This document shows positions 55,501 to 64,000 of a stretch of 64,000 nt of DNA, piece by piece. The stretch covers positions 2,652,001-2,716,000 of the forward strand of contig BRXU01000005.1 in assembly GCA_030267565.1 (NCBI GenBank), in the 5' to 3' direction. The notes beneath the pieces were generated by a model, which worked only from the letters and a program-made list of their open reading frames with translations, had not been told where the DNA came from and ran no database searches. Position 1 is the first letter of the stretch. The number at the start of each line of letters is the position of its first letter. Source of the DNA: Pleodorina starrii. Lineage: Eukaryota > Chlorophyta > Chlorophyceae > Chlamydomonadales > Volvocaceae. A program made the position numbers and the translations under genes.

Positions 55501-58344
55501 GCCACCACCACCGCCACTGCCGCCTCCGCCGCCGCCCTGCTGTTGGCTCCCTCCCTGCTGTTGGCTCCTTCCCTGGAGGCGCACTTTGGCTTTTTCGAGG
55601 CGCCGATGGCACTTCCTGCAGATATACGTGTCGCCATGAGCGGTCGTGTGGAGGTACCACCTGCGTGAGGTGTGTGTCGCTCCGCATTCGGCGCAGGTCC
55701 GGCCACCCGCCTCCTCCAGGTTACGTGTGCCGAGGGGGCCGTAGAAGCCGCGCTCCCTGAGATTGCGCCGGCAGCAGCTGTCGCAGGTGTACTGCCGGTT
55801 GTCGGTCCGAAAGAAGCCTCGGGGCTGATTGCCGCGGCGGGGCGCACCGCAGGCGACGCAGCGCGGTGTTGGCTGCGGCGGCAGCACCAGCGGCGGCGGC
55901 GATGACGGCTCAGCGGCGGCGGCGCCGCCGCCGCCGCCGCCACCGCCAGCGCCATCCGCGATGAGTTGGCGGACCATCTGCTGCGGCCTTGCTGGGTCCT
56001 CGGCTGCTGCGGTGGGCTGTGTGCCGGTGGGCTGCTGCTGCCCCGGCTCGGCGCCCGGTGCCTGCCCGCATAGCTGGTGGGACGGGCCTGTGCCGTGCAA
56101 GTGACTGCCCGCTGCCACTCGCCCCTCTCCCGAAGCTCCGCTCCAGCCACCAGCCAGCAGCGCCGCCAGTGGCAGGTCATCCTCCTCCGGCTGCGGCTGC
56201 GGCTGCGGCTGCGGCTGCGGCTGCGGCTGCGGCCCTGGTCGGGTTGAGACCGCTGCACGCTGCTCTGACGGCGGCAGCGCCACCACCACCTGCGGGTTCT
56301 GAGCTGCTGCCTGCTGGCATCGACGCTGTAGCCGCCGTCGCTGCTGGTCCGCTGGCGGCGGGGTGAGGACGGCGGCGCTTGTGGCGGCGGCAGCGGCGGC
56401 GGGCAGCACCGCGGCCACAGGCGGCGGCAAGGCAAGGACCGGACCGACGGCAGCCGCCGCCGCCGCATGCGCCGTCGATGCGGACGGGCGCGCTGACGGC
56501 GCGGCCACTGTCGTACCGTCACGTGTGCGGCTCGGACCGCCGCCGCGCCCCCCGCGGCCTCCTGCCTCGGGCTCTGCTGATTCCAGAGACGCCAGCGCGG
56601 CAATGTGGGCCCGGGCGTGCTGCGCCGCCGCACGAGGCGCCGGGCGCGACGGCGGCCGCTGCGGCTCAGATGCGGCTGGCGGCGGCGGCGGCAGCGGCAC
56701 TGGCGGCGGCGGCGGCAGCTCCACTGGCGGCGGCGGCGGCAGCACCACTGGCGGCGGCGGCGGCAGCGGCACTGGCGGCGGCGTCGGCAGCGGCACTGGC
56801 GGCGGCGGCAGTAGCGGCACTGGCGGCGGCGGCAGCAGCACTGGCGGCGGCGGCGGCAGCGGCACTGGCGGCGGCGTCGGCAGCGGCACTGACGGCGGCG
56901 TCGGCAGCAGCACTGGCGGCGGCGGCGGCAGCGGCACTGGCGGTGGCGGCAGCAGCACTGGCGGCGGCGGCGGCAGCGGCACTGGCGGCGGCGGCGGCAG
57001 CGGCACTGGCGGCGGCGGCGGCAGCTCCACTGGCGGCGGCGGCGGCAGCACCACTGGCGGCGGCGGCGGCAGCGGCACTGGCGGCGGCGTCGGCAGCGGC
57101 ACTGGCGGCGGCGGCAGTAGCGGCACTGGCGGCGGCGGCGGCAGCAGCACTGGCGGCGGCGGCGGCAGCGGCACTGGCGGCGGCGTCGGCAGCGGCACTG
57201 ACGGCGGCGTCGGCAGCAGCACTGGCGGCGGCGGCGGCAGCGGCACTGGCGGTGGCGGCAGCACTGGCGGCGGCGGCGGCAGCGGCACTGGCGGCGGCGG
57301 CGGCAGCGGCACTGGCGGCGAAGGTGCCGGCTGTGACGGCCGCGGCCGCAACCGCGGCTGCTCAGCCACCGATGACGGCGGTTCGGGGCCCTCCGCTCCG
57401 TCGACGTGGTCAGCGCCGTACAGCGTACCGTCGGCCTCGCCGTACAGCGCACCGTCGGCCTCGCCGTACAGCGCACCGTCGGCCTCGCCGTACAGCGCAC
57501 CGTCGGCCTCGCCGTACAGCGCACCGTCGGCCTCGCCGTACAGCGCACCGTCGGCCTCGCCGTACAGCGCACCGTCGGTCTCGCCGTACAGCGCACCGTC
57601 GGCCTCGCCGTACAGCGCACTGTCGGTCTCGCCGTACAGCGCACCGTCGGCCTCGCCGTACAGCGCACCGTCGGCCTCGCCGTACAGCGCACCGTCGGCC
57701 TCGCCGTACAGCGCACCGTCGGTCGTCGCTCCGACGCGCTGGTCAGCAGGACTACGGCGGCTACCGCCGCCGCCGTCTTCATTGACATGGTTGCCTAATA
57801 AGGCATCGCCATCCTCTGCGCGCAAAAGGACGACGACAGGAAGGGCCAAGGGCGAAGCACGGGGGGGTGGAAAGAAAGGAACGCGCGCGCCATGTCGGTG
57901 GGTCCGGCGGTCAAAGGCTTGGCGCGGGCGGCCGAACGTCAAGATGACGACGATGACGAAAAGGTGCGCGCGGGCCCGCGGGCGGGCGAGCGAGCAGCGG
58001 GGGGCCTTGACGGCGGCGCGGCAACACGACTGTTGTCGCGTTGCCTTTTCACTGCGGGGGCCGCACATGCTGACATGCTGCTGCTGCTTGAAGTCGGCGC
58101 GGCGCGCGGGGGCGGTGTCCAGCGGGGGGGAAGGACCGACCCATGGGTCATCGCGCCTCCCTATGCCAACAAGGCACACGGAAATCAAGACGCGGCTCTG
58201 CTGCGGCTTTGTTGCGGCTTGGCAAGGACGAGCACCTTCCAATCCACTGCCAGTCTGCCGCTGCGAGGTCTTGATGGCGTCGCAGTGGCACGCTAAGATC
58301 CCATGTTCCTGTCGCGCCGGGAGCGCACCTGAAAGGTCGGCCAT
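47433..58344 (-). CDS. Giant protein with four GATA-like paired zinc-binding modules
   Basis: Exons (minus): 58344 (start uncertain) to 50467, 50197-50108, 49343-49311, 48651-48547 and 48056-47433. All four introns are phase 0; the model gives about 2,900 residues. The first exon alternates low complexity (an eight-residue ALYGEADG repeat, Pro-rich PPPPPVPL repeats, Ala/Gly/Gln runs) with four modules of about 85 residues, each reading C-x2-C, GFFR or GFFA, TC-x2-CC, FYGPxGTRNLE and CxxCGAT-x(about 20)-C-x2-C. The last Cys block resembles a GATA-type zinc finger; the first half is a second Cys4-like unit. This suggests a nuclear DNA- or protein-binding factor, but no exact family is recognised. 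The C-terminal exons encode VLVDGQSVAATAV, HLADTVYRWMA, GELWPRPLALMLGP and AHWDFLRSEVSDGICHIADV, a normal-complexity region I cannot name. The 5' end is unsure: 58344 is the first in-frame ATG, 58068 a later one, and an acceptor at 57816 would allow an upstream exon. Confidence 0.68.
48427..48451 (+). repeat. Interstitial telomere-type repeat
   Basis: ccctaaaacccttaaaccct is followed by aaccc: about three degenerate CCCTAAAA units, in an intron of the GATA-like gene. Confidence 0.6.
48815..49245 (+). repeat. 23-bp satellite array of a palindromic unit (about 18 copies)
   Basis: Tandem units of ggagctgacccacgggtcat plus a variable three bases (tct, tgc or cct). Each unit contains the near-palindrome TGACCC-AC-GGGTCA. 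The array fills most of the intron between exons 3 and 4 of the GATA-like gene. Confidence 0.95.
49358..49702 (+). repeat. (GGGGAG)n array, about 57 units
   Basis: An essentially perfect hexanucleotide array of about 345 bp, flanked on both sides by ctggag units. On the gene's strand it is a (CTCCCC)n pyrimidine tract ending ctccagctccag directly at the acceptor of the 33-bp exon 49343-49311. Confidence 0.95.
51322..51567 (-). other. GATA-like module 4
   Basis: CVACGAPRRGNQPRGFFR, YTCDLCCRRN, GFYGPPGTRNLEEAGGR, CAQCGATNS and YVCNAC. It shares its first half almost exactly with module 1 but has a diverged KKAI in place of LRER. Confidence 0.75.
52189..52449 (-). other. GATA-like module 3
   Basis: CVSCDAPYRGRTG, GFFAHGTRAFTCTSCCQRN, GFYGPPGTHSLEEAGGR, CHECGATRANGGW and YVCETC. 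Confidence 0.75.
53557..53811 (-). other. GATA-like module 2
   Basis: CASCDAPCSRISG, GFFRQDTRAFTCHTCCRRN, GFYGPLGTRNLEDAGGR, CAECGATHSRGNW and YVCKTC. Confidence 0.75.
55609..55860 (-). other. GATA-like module 1
   Basis: CVACGAPRRGNQPRGFFR, YTCDSCCRRNLRERG, GFYGPLGTRNLEEAGGR, CAECGATHTSRRW and YICRKC. Confidence 0.75.
56680..57320 (-). repeat. 24-bp minisatellite encoding PPPPPV(P/L)L repeats
   Basis: Tandem units such as ggcggcggcggcagcggcac on the plus strand encode proline-rich octads in the GATA-like protein. Within it a block of roughly 300 bp appears to be duplicated once. Confidence 0.85.
57411..57724 (-). repeat. 24-bp minisatellite encoding the ALYGEADG octapeptide
   Basis: About 13 nearly identical units (tcgccgtacagcgcaccgtc plus ggcc on the plus strand). 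Two units read GETD or SALY, so homogenisation is recent but not complete. Confidence 0.9.
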
Positions 58345-59639
58345 GGGCTTTGGGGCGATCTGGAAGGGCTTCAAAACGTTGGCTGGTGCTGCTGGTGTTC
58401 CTGGTTAGCGCGGCTCGTCACCCACTTCGTTTGACGGGACTAGTCAGCGGCCAAAGGAATCATTTAATGACGGTCGGCACAAGTGTGTGGGCGTATGCAT
58501 AAGGAGTGATCGACGTCCTGGCGCGGCTAAATCGTCGTGCTTTTCCGCAGCTGTTTTCCGACACCGATGTGTTTGCATCCGTTTGCAACCCAACCGGCCA
58601 TCATTCCGGCGCTGCCTCTTGTCTACAGTACCGCAATCCTCGCATCCATTCCGGGCCGGCTATCAGTTCCAGTGCTTTGCCTCAAACAAAAGATAGAACA
58701 TCACACAGCATTTTTCGGTGCTAGCTACGTTTCACCGACCACACCTCCCGCAAAGCGAGCTCTTCGGGCTCTATCTGGGGCCTTGTGACTCAAAAGACAA
58801 TTGATTTCCTCAGGAGCTGCTTCTCGGATGCGCACGTGAGGGCTCTGTTTACGTTTTACGTCAAAAGACGCAAAGACGGCCCGGGCAGTCCCGGGCTCCC
58901 GGGCTGCGCAGTAAGCACCTCCTCCGCGATGAGCCCCGCCTCCCCGGCAACAACACTACAACAGCGCCAACACCAGCGCCCCCCCACCGGCCCAGATGCT
59001 GTGTTGCTGACGCGCTGGGCGTCGCTCGCCCTGGCTGTGACCGACCTTACACCGACATCGTGGCAGTGCGAGTCCTGGAAGGAAGGCCCGATGGACTGTC
59101 CTCTTCTCTCCTCTCCGCCATACCTTGACCGGCTTCCGTTTGGCGGCCACAGCCACCCGTGCCAAAACCAGGAGGGAGGAGGGGCCGTCTGGTGGTGGGG
59201 TCGTCTGGGGCCACAGGTTCTGCTGCAGTTCACTCCCAGCCCACAAGTGGTCTCCCTCACCACCACCACCCCCAAGTGGTCAGCGCTGCATCTGGACTCC
59301 CCGGGCTTTCCAGGGGGACTGGCTGGTTGTTGTAGAGGTTACGTGAGCGTGTGTGCGCGCGCGTATGTGTGTGTGAGGGGTGCGGGTGGGGGTTGGCTGC
59401 TGCAACCACCACCCATGAGCCATGACGCATTACACATTCTCACCCTCCCTCTCCCTCCCCCGCCCCAAAGGACAGAGCCCCCTCCCTCGAGGACCGGGCC
59501 CCCTCCTCAGCGCCCTTCTCAGCTCCCTCCCGGACTCAGGCACCGCCACCCCCGTCGGCGGCGATCGACTCCATCCATCCACCCCCCTCCATCCATCCAC
59601 CCCCCGTCGGCGGCGATCGACACCATCCCTCCACCCCCC
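58345..59639. other. Intergenic region between GATA-like gene and exonuclease gene
   Basis: No supported gene. The right part should be the 3' UTR of the exonuclease gene; the left part should hold the promoter or a missing first exon of the GATA-like gene. A plus-strand open frame from 58785 has no recognisable content. A short cgtcggcggcgatcgac duplication occurs at about 59552 and 59605. Confidence 0.5.
59430..59434 (-). terminator. Probable TGTAA polyadenylation signal
   Basis: TGTAA on the minus strand, about 206 bp past the exonuclease stop codon, a typical position for Chlamydomonadales transcripts. Confidence 0.45.
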
Positions 59640-62600
59640 TCATCCCTCCACCAGCTCGTAGAAGGGAACCACCGCCACCGCCACCACCGAGCCTGCCGCC
59701 GCCGACGCCGTCGCCGCCCGGGCGCCGCCATTGCCCCCCGCCTCCGCCTCCACATCCGCTGCCGCCGCCACAGCGCCTGCCTCGTTCGCCGCCGGCGCCG
59801 CCACAGCGCCTGCCGCGTTCGCCGCCGGGGCCGTCACAGCGCCTGACGGCGCCGCCGCTGCCGCACTTCGCTGCAGCCGCTTGAGGCGCCAGCCCGTCGT
59901 CGCCCGCAGAGCGGCCTGAGGCACCCCCCGGGGGTTACAGAGGGAGTCCGCGGAAAGTGTCGGAAAGTGTCGGAAAGAGTCGGAAAGCACACAAACCCGC
60001 ACGAGTCGAGTCGTTCATGGCATGGCGGCATGCATGGCGACATGGCCTCCTCGCCCATCCGGCACCCACCCACCCACCTGCAGCGCCTTGGGTGTGTGCG
60101 CCAGCGACGCACGGCGCCCCACCGCCGTCCCCAACACCCGTGCAAAGTCCAGCAGCCGCTCCCCTCCTCCTCCTCCTCCTCCTCCTCCTCCCGCTCCACC
60201 TCCTCCTCCTCTCGCTCCTCCTCCGCTTCCATCGGCGGCGCGCAGCACCACCGCGCCGTCACCGCGACCAGCGGCCGCCGCCGGCTCCGCCGGCTCCGCC
60301 GCCGCTGTCGACCCCCGCGCCGCCGCAGCACTCGCACTCGGCCCCCGCGCCGCCGAAGCACTCGGTCCCGGCGGCGGCCGCGGCGGCGTCGGATCGTACT
60401 TGAAGTCCCAGGGCGATAAAACACACACGCGCAGCGCCTCGCCGCAGCCCCCGGCGGCCGAGGCCGCCGGGGGGCTCGGCCGCTGCGCAGCCTTCAAGGC
60501 CGCCGCCACCGCATCCGCCGCCGCCTCCACGGCCCCGGCTGGAGCTGCCTCCGACGGAGGTGCCGAAGGCCAACTCGCCGCCGCCGCTGCGCCTTGGGAG
60601 GCGGCGGCGGCGGCGGCGGCGGCAGCCGGTGACGACGACGCGTCGGCGGGGCCCACCGGCGGCGTGGGGCTGACGGCGCCCGCCCGCCCCGGCGCGGCAT
60701 CCGCAGCGGACGACGGCGGCGCGTGCGCGGGGTACGACACCACGATGTCGACGAGGAGGCCCTGCTCGTCCACGACGCTTGTACGGCAGGTCAGGCCGCG
60801 GCGCCGCAGCGCGCCGGCGAGCTGGGCGGTGAAGGGTGCCGCGGAGGTGGCGTGAAGCTGGTCGTGCGGGTGGAGGTGGGGGAGGAGGAAGTCGTGCGCT
60901 GCGAGGGACGATGACGGCCCCGCGGCCCCCGCCCCCGCCCCCGCCTCCACCCCCTGCTGCCCTGCCGCCGCCGCCGCTGCCGCTGCCGCCACCGCCGCCG
61001 ATGGCCGATGGCGGCGCCGCCGGTGCTGATAGTCACGGACACGCTCCCAGGGAACCGACTCCAAGTCCACACGCATGCGCGTCACCCGGATGTTCCGGAG
61101 CGCCTGTCGTACCGCCGGCGGGTACGAGTCGACTGCCGTACCGCCGCCGCCGCCGCCAGGTAGGGCCGGCTCCACGGCGCTCGCTCCCGCGCCGCCGCCG
61201 CCGCCACCGGCCACGGGCCGCAGCGCCCCGTCAAGCGCGCCGGCTTCGTACGCCTGTACGACACCTTCCACGCTGCCGTACCGCGTCAACAGCTTCCTGG
61301 CGGTGCGGTTGCTGACGCCAACACCCGGCACGCCCGCCTCCGGCTTTCCCACCAGCGCCAAATAGTCTGCATGGGCCGCGGGTGGCAGCAGCCCCTGCAG
61401 CCCCTCCTGCCCCTCCTGTCGCTGCCGCTGCCTCTGGCCCCCCTCGCGGTCACCGTCGGCCAGTTCCGCGCCGTCTGCGGCGTCCAGAACGACGGCGTTG
61501 GCTGCTTCGTGCAGCCGCAGCAGCGCCTCGGGAATGAGGACGGGTGCGGGTGCGGGTGCGGGTGGGATGCCGCTGCCACCAGTGCCGATGCTGCCGCCAG
61601 TGGTGCTCGGCCCCCTGGTCCGCAGCGGCGCCGAGGTCACCGCCAGGGGGCTGTCCACCTTCACGGGCGGGTCGGTTCAGGGGGGTAGCGGGGGCTAGGG
61701 GGTCGGCGGGGTTGGGGGGCCGGGGGGTTGGGGAACAGGAACAGGAGCGGACAAGGGACAGAGGTTGGCCGAGCGGGCGAGCGAGGGCACCGCCGTGCTC
61801 ACCACCACCACCACCACCACCACCAGCACCACGACACAGACAGAGGCCCACTAGACCCACTAGACCAGACCCACCAGAACATACCGGTGACTACCTGCAA
61901 CCCCCCCCACCCCCCCCTATACGTGGATAACCCCCACCCCACCCCCCCACCCAGCCACTCACCCGGGGACTGGAAGCGGAGCTCAGCGGCCTCAGCTCCA
62001 GCCAGGCACAGCCGCGGAGCCCCAGCAGTTGCAGCATGTCCGAGTCGGCACTCACAACCACCGCGCGGCGGACCTGGCAGCGGAGGGAGGCGGTGGATGC
62101 GGCGGATGAAGCGGCGGTGGATGCAGCGGCGGTGGACGATGTGGACATTCTGGCCGAGGTGGCGGCGGTGGGTTGGGCGGCGCTGTCGGCCTGAGGAGTC
62201 GTCTGGGGGAGGGAGGGTGAAGGGCGCGGTGGGGTGGGAGGGAGAAAGGAAGGGCGAGGAGGGCGAGGGATGGGAGGGCGACGCAGCGGAGGGGACCCAG
62301 CGGCGCGTGGGGTTGGGCGGGCGGACGGGCGGGCGGGCAGCAAGCTCTTCCGCCCGAGCGGAGTGCTTGTTGCATACAGACTTGCGGGTGTGCGTGCGGT
62401 GCGGTGCGGCGTTGTGTTGCGTGCTTCCCCGGCCGCCGTGGTGGGGGTTTGGGGGGTGCCGGTAAACCCGACCAGGCATTTTGGGCGAGTGGAGTGGCGT
62501 CGAGAGATTTGAGACGAGTTAAACGCTGCGCTCGACGAGGTCCTCAGTTCTCTGTTCTCTCATTCTCACCGGCGGCTGCAGCAGGCCAGTCGCCAGAGAG

Positions 62601-62763
62601 GCGATCAGGTCGTCGGCCTCGTGCCCCGGCAGGCCGTACAGCGCCAGCCCGCCCAGCTGCCGTACCGCCTGGACGAAGCGGAAGAGGTGCGGCGGCGGGC
62701 GGTCCATCAGAGCCTCACACGCCTGACGCAGCGCCAGGGGGTCGTACTGTTGTCGTACATACG

Positions 62764-62798
<35 letters not shown>

Positions 62799-63517
62799 GG
62801 CCGTTGTTGTGTATTGGCTGCCCGGCTGTCGCCGCCAGGATGTTTTTCGGCGCCGCCCCCAACCGTGCCGCCTCGCAGACCATGCTGCTGCTGTTGCTGT
62901 TGTTGCTGTTGCTGCTGCTTCTTGCGCTGAAGTCTGGCGTGCCGGTTGTCAAGGTAGTTGGGGACGGCGGCGCGGCGGACGTCCGGGACGTGGGGTGGTG
63001 TCGAGGTGGTGGTGGTGCTGCTGCTGCTGCCGCGCTTGTTGTCAAATACGACGTAGAATTCGTTGCAGGAGGTGAGAGTCAGCAGCGCTTTCAGCCAGGT
63101 GACAAATGCATCGGCGTGGGTAACCCCAAAGCCCGCGTCGCCCCGTGACAGCAGCATGAGGTTCGTGCCATCCAGGATGGCGGCGTCGAAGGGGGCGACT
63201 GAAGGGGAAGATCCGTGCCCCCGGTGGAAGGCATGCCCCAGCTCAGCATTTTGGTAGGCGCCGTTGCGGCGTGTAGCGACATGGGAATGCAAGCTCGGGA
63301 ACGGCGCGGCTGTTGGCAGCGCACGACTGCCAATCGAAGCTGCGAGAGGACAGCTTAGGGGCAAGGCCTCTGCGCGTTTCAGATCATCACCACGTCGATA
63401 TTTTGTACCAACGAGGGCAATCCTAATGAAGTGCCGTCGGTGCAAAGGTATTGACGGCAAGTGCCTTTGCTGAGCCGACTTTGGTCTTAAACCCTGAATC
63501 GCAGGATGTTTTTGCAT
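59640..63517 (-). CDS. 5'-3' exonuclease (PolI 5'-nuclease/FEN-like), 4 exons
   Basis: Exons (minus): 63517-62570, 62073-61963, 61658-60078 and 59915-59640. All introns are phase 0; about 971 residues. The N-terminal about 110 residues lack acids and look like an organelle-targeting leader. Conserved blocks of the 5'-nuclease fold follow in order: AAILDGTNLMLLSRG, FYVVFDNKRG, GLPGHEADDLIASLATGL, AVVVSADSDMLQLLG (exon 2), then YLALVGKPEAGVPGVGVSNR and ARKLLTRYGSVEGVV, the helix-hairpin-helix region. Plant homologues are organellar exonucleases acting in plastid or mitochondrial DNA turnover and repair. It is several times longer than a bare nuclease domain because of Gln, Ser/Thr and Ala/Gly insertions. 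Odd: the usual acidic G-D-x-x-D-N-x-P-G site reads GKPEAGVPG, so metal-binding Asp residues there seem lost. The start is the first ATG of the frame. Confidence 0.88.
61917..61936 (+). repeat. Family A 3' end in exonuclease intron 2
   Basis: cctatacgtggataaccccc lies about 25 bp inside the intron from its donor, in the opposite orientation to the gene. Confidence 0.6.
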
Positions 63518-63841
63518 TCCTTACATTGAAGCATAAGTTTTGAACACCTGTTTTGTAGCATATTTACACTTATCGGAGAGCTGTCCCGCAATCCACGGCA
63601 CTACTGGGGTTGCTTTCTCGTCATGCACGACAGTTTCCTTCCAGTATGCGGTTATACCAATGCTGAAAACCTTAATACTTTTGCTTCATTACAGTCTGGC
63701 TGTGCACAGCCTAATCCGTGCAAGCAACTCATACTTTGGGTGCCCAGGCTTTGACAGTGACCGATAACCGACCCACAATATAGTTACATTATATTTCGAT
63801 TGTGTTATACATCCGAAAACACACACCTCTATCGCTCATTG
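63518..63841. other. Short divergent intergenic region
   Basis: 324 bp between the divergent starts at 63517 (-) and 63842 (+), clearly AT-richer than the surroundings. tatagttacattatatttcg at 63779-63798, about 50 bp before the right-hand ATG, could include a TATA-like element. Confidence 0.4.
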
Positions 63842-64000
63842 ATGAGGGCCAAGGGCGCCCGTCGCTTCGCGTCGGCTAGGTGTCTATCTGCTATCGCCCT
63901 GCTTCTCGGATGCCTGTGCCGACACAGCCTCGCGCTCAGCTCATCCCCCACATTCGCTGCTAATGATGTTTTCACTGGCGGAAACCTCCTCGCCCGCTCG
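63842..64000 (+). CDS. Start of a secreted or membrane protein (partial)
   Basis: An ATG opens a frame that runs off the window with 53 codons. It begins MRAKGARRFASARCLSAIAL and continues LLGCLCRHSLALSSS: a basic N-terminus, a hydrophobic core and a plausible cleavage site, as in a signal peptide. The following FAANDVFTGGNLLARS gives no family clue. It is divergent from the exonuclease gene. Confidence 0.5.
   Translation, partial: MRAKGARRFASARCLSAIALLLGCLCRHSLALSSSPTFAANDVFTGGNLLARS

Noticed and set aside
55458..57788. 776-codon Arg/Cys-rich minus-strand frame overlapping the GATA-like exon
   Set aside because: Frame-shifted reading of the same repeats; the zinc modules are only in the other frame.
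56363..58408. 681-codon plus-strand Gly/Ser/Thr-rich frame opposite the GATA-like exon
   Set aside because: It mirrors the proline-rich and ALYGEADG minisatellites of the minus-strand gene.
58785..59846. 353-codon plus-strand frame
   Set aside because: Overlaps exon 4 and the 3' UTR of the exonuclease gene; the translation is low complexity after the first 50 codons and the start is not ATG.

Overview
The window reads as nuclear DNA of a volvocine-type green alga (Chlamydomonadales). The evidence is a GC-rich, intron-dense genome, proteins padded with long Ala/Gly/Gln/Pro runs, TGTAA polyadenylation-type motifs, interstitial CCCTAAAA (algal telomere-type) repeats, and a gene carrying what looks like the SAND-type VARL (regA-like) domain, which is known from volvocine algae. 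Species cannot be assigned from the sequence alone. All gene models below were built by hand from reading frames, GT/AG splice sites and intron phase.

Layout. 1-8.4 kb: a hybrid-cluster protein gene (+, 7 exons) whose fifth intron is swollen by a gag-only retroelement remnant. 8.4-15 kb: a long intergenic stretch with a perfect 36-bp palindrome, short direct repeats and telomere-like tracts. 15-19.9 kb: a regA-like VARL/SAND-domain gene (-), visible only after splicing two large frames. 22.2-29.4 kb: a 10-exon carbohydrate-sulfotransferase-like gene (-) whose introns are full of dispersed repeats, a SINE-like element, microsatellites and a 21-bp hairpin. 30.4-32.9 kb: an HABP4/SERBP1/Stm1-type RGG protein (+, 7 exons). 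34.7-43.5 kb: an LPA1/2-phosphoglycerate-kinase-like P-loop gene (-, about 10 exons) with a very large low-complexity insertion. 44.1-46.6 kb: a small, probably organelle-targeted coiled-coil protein (+, 5 exons). 47.4-58.3 kb: a giant gene (-) encoding four copies of a GATA-like paired zinc-binding module plus an unrecognised C-terminal region on four small exons, one only 33 bp. 59.6-63.5 kb: a 5'-3' exonuclease (PolI 5'-nuclease/FEN-type, organellar-exonuclease-like; -, 4 exons). 63.8 kb to the edge: the start of a gene with a signal peptide (+).

The genes do not form a pathway; they are independent neighbours arranged as convergent or divergent pairs. Three things stand out: the VARL gene, the four-module GATA-like protein, and two dispersed repeat families (A and B) that lie mostly in introns. 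Family A supplies the pyrimidine tract just before several splice acceptors, which resembles introner or transposon-derived intron material.
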